Assembly: GCA_964036045.1 (NCBI GenBank)
Contig: OZ038379.1
Location: 110,609,268 to 110,673,267, forward strand
Direction: 5' to 3'
Origin: Eutreptiella sp. 'Long Island Sound 2002'
Lineage: Eukaryota > Euglenozoa > Euglenophyceae > Eutreptiales > Eutreptiaceae
DNA length: 64,000 nt
The notes beneath the pieces were generated by a model that saw nothing but the letters and a program-made list of their open reading frames with translations, searched no databases and had not been told where the DNA came from. Each line of letters begins with the position of its first letter. Position 1 is the stretch's first letter. The translations under genes were made by a program, and so were the position numbers. Shown here in pieces: positions 58,001 through 64,000 of this stretch.

Positions 58001-60012
58001 ACCGAGATGGAACCCTCAAGCACAGCTACCCTGACGACACGTGGGTCCTAGTACCTCTGGGCCACTGGAACTGGAAGTGGAACCAGGCCAGGGGGAACTA
58101 CTCCACCTATGAGCAGGAACTGCTCGCGGGTATGCTGGTGCTATCCTCACAAGCACGACTGTTGGGGAGTAACCCTGTGGTCTGGCTATGCGACCAAGAA
58201 CCGGTCCGCAGTTTCCAGAAGGGCCCCCGACCTGAGAAGGCCAAGCAACGTCGCTGGTGGACCTACCTCAGTCAACTACGGCTGACGGTACACCATATCC
58301 AGGGAGTGAAGAACGAGTGTGCCGACTACATCAGCCGCAACAACTTCGACGCCCTGATTGGTGCCCGGTCTGAAGCGCTGGCTAAGGAAGCGTTCAGCCG
58401 TATGGACGTACACCTGGACCTGAACATGACCATGATACGCCCCCTGGATGGACTCCAACAATCGGAGTACCTACAGGAGTTTGGGGATATCTACCGGCGC
58501 CTGGAGAAACGCCTTGAACCCCTCCTGGTCAACCAAGACCAGTGGAAGCGGGACAAGAGCTACCTCTGGCACGAGGACCGCATCGTGGTGCCTGGTGACC
58601 GAGTCCCAGCGCTGCTGAAGTGGACCCATGAGTCCAGTGGTCATGTGGGTGCTGACCGTACCCTGAGGCTGTTCAAGCAGTGGTTCCACACTACGTGGAC
58701 TGACGACCAGCTGCGGAAGACGCTCCTGCCTATCGTGGACAAGTGCCCGTGCAGGTCCTGTAAACCAGGGGATATCAGGGACAGAGGTCTCTACTCGACC
58801 CTGCCCATCCCTCACTGTGCTAACAGTGTTCTATACGTGGACTACACGGAGATGCCGAAGTTCGGGGGCTATGACTTCGCCCTCGTGGTAACCTGTGGGT
58901 TGACCAGGTTTACCAGGGTGTTCCCATGTACCAAGCACATTACCGGAGAGGAGACTATCAAGATACTCCTGGAGGAGTGGTTTTGTGTCTATGGGGCGCC
59001 CAAGGAGATCAACTCCGATGAGGACGTACGAGTACGCTCAGATACTGGCTGGTACAAGAGGGTCCTGAGGTCCCTCAATGTCCAGGTGTCTACGGGGATT
59101 CCCTACTCTCACACGAGCAACCCCCTATGTGAGCGACAGATTCTTGTCCTGAAGGAGAACGTCAGGATATGGTGCAAAACTGAACGCACCAGAGACTGGG
59201 TGAGACTACTCCCCGTCATATCCTTGATGATGAACTCCCAAGAGAGTTCAGCTACTGGCTACTCGCCACATGAGCTATTCATGGGGCGCCCGGCGTGGTT
59301 CCTACATGCCCCCTATCCAGAGGACACCCATTCTTCTGTGGGTGAGTGGGTCCAAGAGCAACAAGCGAAGGTGGACAAGGCCAAGGCTATGCTCCAGAGA
59401 GTGAGGGAGCGTCAGTGGAACAAAAAGAACAAGCACCGAGTACCGGCCACCTACCAAGAGGGGGACTGGGTGCTGGTGCACCACAGTCGACTACCCGCCT
59501 GGCCTCGCTCTACCAGCGATGACCCATACTTCGGGCCGTACAAGATTCAATCTGTGGATGGTCACCGTATCACGGTGCGGTGTTCTCCCCGTCTAGGGGG
59601 GACCCTGGTGTGCGCCGCTCAACACCTGAAGCGCTACCATGATCCTGAAGACCTCTGTGGGGAGGAGTGGGAGCTGAACGACGAGGAAATCGCCGCTCTG
59701 GACCTACAAGGGGCTGCCAGCCCTATGGAAGTTGAAGGTGAACTCCCCGACATGAACGCCGAGGAGATGGCTAAGGAGGGCTTCTACCTGGTGAAGTCTG
59801 TCCTACGCCACCGCTATCGCCAGGGTTGGCGCTTCCTCACCCTCTGGGAAGGGTTTGGAGTCGAAGAGGCCACCTGGGAGCCTTTCTCTGCATTTGTTCT
59901 ACCTGAGGGACGCCTAAACTCAGTTCTGGTTGTATACTTGTCCCAGAACAACCTTGGTGAGTTGTTGAGGCTCGCTGAGACGCTTGCCTCCAAGAATAAA
60001 GCTAGGGACTGA
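55084..60012 (+). CDS. pol: Pol polyprotein of family 2 (intact)
   Basis: Numbered from the GTG at 55114 there are 1632 codons. Protease: DTGA at 18-21. Methyltransferase-like domain, about 150-270: VELFAS near 173, but GIPRF where family 1 has NPPF. Acidic linker to about 560. Reverse transcriptase, about 565-830: VMPFGVANAPALFQ, active site HIDD at 775-778 in place of YxDD. RNase H: Asp929, Glu1002, Asp1027. Integrase: His1172, His1177, Cys1211, Cys1213 and Cys1216, then Asp1243, Asp1302 and Glu1340. Chromodomain at about 1556-1591 (LVKSVLRHRYRQGW, EATWEP). No ATG lies near the start, so it is probably made as Gag-Pol by readthrough. No stop or frameshift is visible, which suggests recent activity. 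Confidence 0.93.
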   Translation, partial: RGRSGGTQDLVFWVRIRLGGREYLGVLDTGATISIVAKKILPCGSLKNTMTTAAIRMGDGHVVHSCGDCEVEVPMGSRTIAHRFYVMDTDAFDFVLGTDFFVQHSQIQSLTLQAPYLLYVDHGSGRESVPLEQSEHTSSYLRLSKEEPSNMMAASKTEDYQLLGEVLDQGLKELGYSREDLSVELFASDKQHVLDLYCSKGKNCSYKFYWPSFGMAYGIPRFSELGKVLTKVALERSRMVLCSPDWGAHGGNEYWRTLLDKLTISSVRLPDEAIYVPLGRKTPIGKPGWGSMLSVVDGSLTTVPWEDLDPTLVQAIQRESDGLALGDLKDRLRPQDAVETTPGGDEYVVTDTNAPNSPCHVPVPDGVSECGLSELPSSIHSDDETEHDAFFVQTAVEEVENAEYVAPLKPLLSMRVEDPVDEELDPRSRLREYVDSKRKLVAKKLCYAKPTRSSWPLKQGRMGDLSQLKEDLEQKITTWQREVDLKLMKSVWGAHVRTPEEDDLSEECVCEPPKACLCCHRPPEMVEQDLLYAYQGLKDATAGEESVEDHLPTSIQGASNLHSDEDMEDKIKVLDPRVQKLIRTYLEVFGELPPPASCDKLVQMDLKLKPEFVGHKIRRRPYPAPKEQADEIERQIQECIDAGLVLEYKDGDYPLHCSPCFLVAKPGSTAKRLVVDYGELNKKTLNHSGSIPNMESTLEKIASCRYKTKMDKRSGFWQVDLTPNAQELLAFITPQGRVFKWKVMPFGVANAPALFQELMNKILSILRRRPKVQELISRGAQMEAHIDDVCLGTNTQEDHLILLGEFFAVCQENHTRLKLEKCEFMQETMQYLGFDVGYGWWTPAASKAKPLMDAKVRHEDPKKGLHDVRSFIGACNFYRRHIKNFTYTSAVLTDLIKKSTTWRWGPQEQQAFDELKDKVANAKCLGVPRAQGEIILVTDASNVGSGGTLFQWQALEKEEFDSAISQWGTEGLNRDGTLKHSYPDDTWVLVPLGHWNWKWNQARGNYSTYEQELLAGMLVLSSQARLLGSNPVVWLCDQEPVRSFQKGPRPEKAKQRRWWTYLSQLRLTVHHIQGVKNECADYISRNNFDALIGARSEALAKEAFSRMDVHLDLNMTMIRPLDGLQQSEYLQEFGDIYRRLEKRLEPLLVNQDQWKRDKSYLWHEDRIVVPGDRVPALLKWTHESSGHVGADRTLRLFKQWFHTTWTDDQLRKTLLPIVDKCPCRSCKPGDIRDRGLYSTLPIPHCANSVLYVDYTEMPKFGGYDFALVVTCGLTRFTRVFPCTKHITGEETIKILLEEWFCVYGAPKEINSDEDVRVRSDTGWYKRVLRSLNVQVSTGIPYSHTSNPLCERQILVLKENVRIWCKTERTRDWVRLLPVISLMMNSQESSATGYSPHELFMGRPAWFLHAPYPEDTHSSVGEWVQEQQAKVDKAKAMLQRVRERQWNKKNKHRVPATYQEGDWVLVHHSRLPAWPRSTSDDPYFGPYKIQSVDGHRITVRCSPRLGGTLVCAAQHLKRYHDPEDLCGEEWELNDEEIAALDLQGAASPMEVEGELPDMNAEEMAKEGFYLVKSVLRHRYRQGWRFLTLWEGFGVEEATWEPFSAFVLPEGRLNSVLVVYLSQNNLGELLRLAETLASKNKARD

Positions 60013-62281
60013 ACCTTACCCTTACCTGCCAAAGCGTATGTGTGAGTGTGCTAGTCCTAAGGTCCTGAGAGCAAGCCGCAGAAGTGGTGTCCTAATTATA
60101 CCCAAGTCTGCGCCCTTGCTGAACCTGGAGGGTTGGCTTATTGATGCCACGGGGTACGCCCCGGGTCTCCCCTCCCCTATGCGCCCAATTTCTGTGCTGG
60201 CGCAAAACCTTGGGGAATACCCAGAGTGTTAATCCAGGTATTGTTTTCCCTACCTACCTGTCTACTACAGGGAGGGGTGGCCAAAAGCTATGAAGGCATG
60301 CAAAACGCCTGTTTGCTATGTGGCCAAAAACACTAACCTAACCCACTGTCACAGCCCACCAACCCAGCTAAAATTGCAGGAAAAGGGTGGGACATTGACA
60401 CGCCCCCTACAGGTCCTACACACCCTACAGTGGCACCATCCTGGTGGGCGAGCGCTGGGCAACTGGCTCTAGCCCCCACGCAGGACTACCACTCCTACAC
60501 GCACACTCTACTTGGCGTTGCGAAGAGGAAGTTCTCGAGGGTCCTAGCGACCCACCTGTGAAATGACAAGAGAACACAGCGCTGCTAAGCAACTGTGGCC
60601 TCACAGGGGACGCCACAACGCGTTTCCCCTGCAAGGGCTTGGAGGGAAGGAGTGCTCTCGTGTGCAAGGCGCAGATGTCGATGAAGTCGGACTCCCTGCT
60701 CTGCCACAGGCGGAGCGGAGTTACTTGTTTGTGTGATCTGCGCCCCTGTTTAGCAGGGCATAAAAAAAAAAATGCTGCTGCACCACTCACCCTACCTGCC
60801 CACCTGTAAAACAAAGGCAAATGAAAGGGCGTTTGCAGCGGAGGAACCAAGGCACACTCCAGGTATTATACCCTTCTCAGTGTGCCCTATAATACGCTGT
60901 CCGCAAACACGCTGCATGGAGCAGCTACCCTTATCAAGCAAGCAAGCGTTAAGGGACTCCTCAGGTTCTCTTAAAGAACGTACCGAAGAGCCCCTGGGTA
61001 GCCTAAACAAGGTTTACCGTGCGCACTTCGCGTGGCCTACCCTTTAATGCGTGTGTGCATGCACGACTATGCACAATCACGTTGGGCAAACCTGCCCATC
61101 TCCACAACAATCTTGACTCCACCAGGGGGTGGCCCCGCCTGGGCGTACCTACCTTACCTACCGCTGGGAAGTGAAGCAAGGTGAGAAAACATAAGGGGCG
61201 CACGCGAAGAACGTTGCTATGCACTTGTGTGTATGACTAATCACCCTGATCTGACCGCTAATCATCTGCAATCTTTGTAATCAATCCCTCTACCGCGCCC
61301 TATCGTGGTTATCGTTGTTAACGCTGCTACACGACTCGTTCACGGAGACACGAGACGAGCAATGTGTATGCGGCATGCAAGACGAGCATACCTGTAGTTT
61401 ATACCTGATTCATTGAAGTCTTTTCAATTGATTTTCGAATTCTTGAATTTTTGAAGCTTCTATTAGTGTGGGTGGAATCTGTATGTTTGTTTATTAATGT
61501 GTGTCTCGTCATTTTCAAGACTACGTGATACATACGTTTATAATTCCATTATTTTTCCATTTTCCGGCGCTTCGCTAGGAGCCGCTCCTGCGCGCCGCCA
61601 TTTTATGCGTATGAATTTCTGGACTTAAAAAATCCAGAGATGACTATAATTTCTATAGAAATTTGCCTTTGATGCACAATTGGATTCTACTCAGGTGTGT
61701 CGTTTCAGAAAAACTCTACGCCGTCATTTGACGGATTTTGGTGTCGTCGCTTCGTTTTTGCGTGGATTCGTCCATAATTCTCCCATTCCTGCCTCTGCAG
61801 ATACCCACGCGCAGCCTCGCTGAGTAGGCCGTGTTCGGGCCGAAACGCAGGTGCCTGGAGAGACTGAGCAGAACCAAGACCCCACCAAGGGGCAAATTAA
61901 TTTCTTTTCGACTCCCTACGCCCTAAGACAGGTCACAGGTCGCCAGCAGGTTTACAAGAACCCATGCGAGTGTGTATAATGTGTCTTGCGTTTGGGTTGT
62001 GTCGACGCTGCGTCTTGGAGGAAGGGATGCATATGCACATGTTTGTCATGCTCCCAATCTAACCCAACCAAGCCACAGGAGCCCCGGCAGCGCCAAGAGC
62101 GCTGAGTCTTCTGTAGGAAACTGTACAATCAGAGCAGCAAAAGGACGCCAGCCATGGTGAGCGCCCATTTTTCAGTGTGAGGGAGACTGTAGGTATTTTA
62201 AAGTAGATGTGGAAACCAAGGAAAGGCCAAGAAAAATTCCCTTTTTCCTAAAATGCGACAGTGGTGGCCACCACAGCACAA
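60013..62281 (+). other. 3' untranslated region of family 2
   Basis: 2.3 kb without coding. 60170-61165 matches the A and B 3' regions in islands: GCGCCCAATTTCTGTGCTGG (60181-60200), a purine tract before GTGGCCAAAA, AGAGAACACAGCGCTGCTAA (60569-60588), and GTATTATAC followed by TCAGTGTGCCCTA near 60865. The rest is AT-rich and unique. Confidence 0.75.
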
Positions 62282-62287
62282 GGGGGG
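62280..62287 (+). promoter_or_regulatory. Polypurine tract of family 2
   Basis: AAGGGGGG immediately precedes the LTR start AGTAAGAAAAAGTG. Confidence 0.75.
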
Positions 62288-63007
62288 AGTAAGAAAAAGT
62301 GCTTTTCCATTGCTTTGGGACATACTCTAGTTGTATTAGAGATGCACTGAGCATCCATGCATTTTTATCTTAGTATTGGTCCAGCCAAAAGTGGTGAGAA
62401 CACATTTTGACCTATGGAACCAAACACCCAATCAGGATATGGAGTGGACCCCTTAATCCCCTTTCAATCAGAAGTAAAACATCTTTTCCTGAGTTGACTG
62501 AGCACTGACATACCTAAGGTAGAGCCTATGAATTTATCTATGTTTTTCCATGAATACTTATCTGCCCTAGTGGTATGCACCATAGGGGGTTAGGCACCTC
62601 TTTTTGAGAGGTCCTGGGTTCAATTCCTGGTCAGCCTAACTAAGTAGGAAGATCCCATGTGACATGGCAGTGACCTCATCGCCACATACCATGCCACCTC
62701 AGCACATATGGGACCCAAAACAAAGAGTGCACATCTCCTAAGATGGCACTATGGAGAGAGAGTGATCCTGAGGCAGTTTTCTAACTCTTTTCCCAAAACA
62801 TTTCAGCTATCACTGTGAATATGCATTCATTTGTATCCTGAGTTGCAGTTTCTGTGAATATCTAATCATCTTTCACTGTTTACACTGCAGCCCTTCATGC
62901 TTTGATCCTGAATTACCTTCTCTTTGCATACTGTTGGCTTGGGCTATCCTGGATTGAGTTGGCTTTACTGTATTTCAACAAACAAAAGCTTTTCATCATC
63001 CAAAACC
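62288..63007 (+). repeat. Family-2 LTR
   Basis: Starts AGTAAGAAAAAGTGCTTTTC, like the family-1 LTR start, directly after the purine tract. The end is inferred at about 63007, because AGCAGCAGGACACC follows in the position of the primer site and the length (about 720 bp) matches family 1. The primer match is poor, so the end is uncertain by tens of bases. There is no second copy in direct orientation. Confidence 0.65.
62573..62637 (+). promoter_or_regulatory. tRNA-like module inside the family-2 LTR
   Basis: CCCTAGTGG, an arm ACCTC-TTTTTGA-GAGGT with a seven-base loop, then CCTGGGTTCAATTCC (box B consensus GGTTCRANYCC). It resembles the anticodon and T arms of a tRNA. A related module is at 18053-18113 in element A. 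Confidence 0.45.
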
Positions 63008-63108
63008 AGCAGCAGGACACCCTACAGCAACAACAAGCAGCAGGAGAAGCAAAAACACAGTGGCCAAGTGATCTAGGCGGAGACCCCTCCGATGATGGGC
63101 CGCCTTCG

Positions 63109-63951
63109 ATGACTTCTTCTTCGCCATCGGATGACGAAGACCCTGAGGACCCCGAGGACCCCAAGGGTAAGAAGAAGAAGAAGAAGAAGAAGAAGACCCG
63201 ACGCCCTGAAGGACGCCGAGCTCAGGAGGCGAAGGCTATTGCCACCTCCAAGATAGTGGTGAACCTGCCTGAATTCACAGGCAAGGACCTCAGCGAGTTC
63301 GCTGAGAACTTTGGCCGGTTCCTACGACTGACCGGCCAAACCCACGCGAGTGGGCGAGTGAAGTGCGACCTGCTCCTGCAGTGCTGCAAGACGAAGTACC
63401 TGGAGAAGCAGGTCAGGCAGATCGTCACCAACTCCGCCACCTTTGCCGACGTGTTGGTTGCCCTGGAGAGGCAGTACCCAACCTACGAGACCGACCTCTC
63501 CATCAGGGCCGAGATCCAGAACCTGCCCGTGCTGCCGAACAACCCCAAACCCGGCAGGGTCTCCGAGCTGTTGGCGGACCTGGACCACTGGGCTGGACGA
63601 CTGACGCCCGGTTCCTACAGCAGCGACGACCTGCTGTTTTGGTTGTGCTCCAAGCTCCCCCGTGAGCTATGGGACGAGTGCCGTCTGACGGCTGAGCGCA
63701 AGACTAGATCCTTCCGCTACGAGGATCTATGCGTGCTGCTCCTGGAGATGGCGCTGGAGAAGGAGAGCGACCAACACCTGAACCACTACCGTCCTGGTGG
63801 TGGAGGTTCTGGAGGCAAAGGGTACCAATGGTCCCGACCTGGGCAGGGGACTACCCCCAAACACGCCCACGCCCGCCTAATGGAGAACGTGAAGGAGCTA
63901 TTCTGGTGTGATGCCAGAGATGAACAGGGCCACCTGCAGCATGCCTCCGAC
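63109..63951 (+). CDS. gag: Gag of family 2, N-terminal part (capsid region)
   Basis: The ATG at 63109 (MTSSSPSDDED) is the first in this frame after the LTR. The upstream open codons lie inside the LTR. An acidic stretch and a run of nine Lys from an AAG repeat come first. The capsid-like region (NLPEFTGKDLSEFAENFGRF to ELWDECRLTAERK) is homologous to family-1 Gag. The frame runs into FWCDARDEQGHLQHASD, the 50-bp overlap whose continuation is at 54520. As it stands it is truncated at 63951 by inverted sequence and soon meets a stop. Confidence 0.85.
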
Positions 63952-63952
63952 T
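63903..63952 (+). repeat. 50-bp terminal direct repeat of the permuted element (right)
   Basis: Identical partner of 54471-54520. It marks the second edge of the circularly permuted family-2 unit. Confidence 0.95.
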
Positions 63953-63956
63953 TCAT

Positions 63957-64000
63957 CAGAAACTGCAACTCAGGATACAAATGAATGCATATTCACAGTG
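63957..64000 (-). repeat. Inverted copy of part of the family-2 LTR, running off the window
   Basis: The reverse complement of the last 44 bases is identical to 62811-62854 (CACTGTGAATATGCATTCAT onward). The sequence therefore folds back on itself, or a minus-strand family-2 element begins here. Confidence 0.9.

Larger units (their letters stand above)
54471..63951 (+). mobile_element. Family-2 Ty3/Gypsy-like element in circularly permuted order
   Basis: The order is gag 3' part, pol, 3' untranslated region, purine tract, one LTR, leader, gag 5' part. The two ends share an identical 50-bp stretch (54471-54520 and 63903-63952), starting CTGGTGTGATGCCAGAG and lying inside gag. Joining the ends would give one complete gag in frame and one LTR, the composition of a single-LTR DNA circle about 9.4 kb long. 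All reading frames are open. The layout could arise by integration or recombination of a circle, by tandem elements, or by misassembly. Confidence 0.8.

Noticed and set aside
62902-63108. Upstream extension of the family-2 gag frame
   Set aside because: It begins without ATG and lies mostly inside the LTR. The first ATG in frame is at 63109.

Overview
This looks like nuclear DNA from a eukaryotic alga of the green lineage. The window is almost entirely transposable elements and tandem repeats, and I see no intact ordinary host gene. The best taxonomic clue is a broken rubisco small-subunit (rbcS) copy at 40371-40702. Its loop between the conserved LEF and YYD motifs has the length I know from chlorophyte algae, longer than in land plants. 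Fragments of light-harvesting chlorophyll proteins at 37113-37394 and about 32700-32890 agree. The long intact pol frame contains no TAA, TAG or TGA, so the standard genetic code applies.

Layout: 1-3500 is low-complexity DNA with a 65-bp minisatellite of about 23 copies. 3500-6934 is the 3' part of a decayed non-LTR element on the minus strand (RNase H, Cys/His knuckle, possible cysteine protease). 6935-45028 is a nest of LTR retrotransposons. Element B (minus strand) occupies 6935-7851 plus 19059-28025 and is split by element A (plus strand, 7857-19058, 709-bp LTRs, 5-bp duplication GTACC). Element D (minus strand) occupies 28026-31430 plus 44430-45028 and is split by element E (minus strand, 31431-44429, 940-bp LTRs, 5-bp duplication CTGCC). 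E has no recognisable gag or pol but carries pieces of host photosynthesis genes in the sense direction. 45029-53561 holds tandem repeats and a decayed coding region I cannot identify. 53562-54470 is the 5' end of another family-1 element. It is joined to 54471-63951, a complete family-2 element in circularly permuted order with one LTR and an identical 50-bp overlap at its ends. The last 49 bases begin an inverted copy of that LTR.

Families 1 (A, B, D) and 2 are Ty3/Gypsy-like. The order is Gag with a CCHC knuckle, an in-frame stop codon, aspartic protease, an inserted domain resembling adenine methyltransferases, reverse transcriptase, RNase H, integrase and chromodomain. They share LTR ends AG...CT, a primer site matching initiator tRNA-Met, a purine tract before the 3' LTR and 5-bp target duplications. 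The family-2 pol is fully open (1632 codons from the first in-frame GTG), so this family may be recently active. All family-1 copies are broken.
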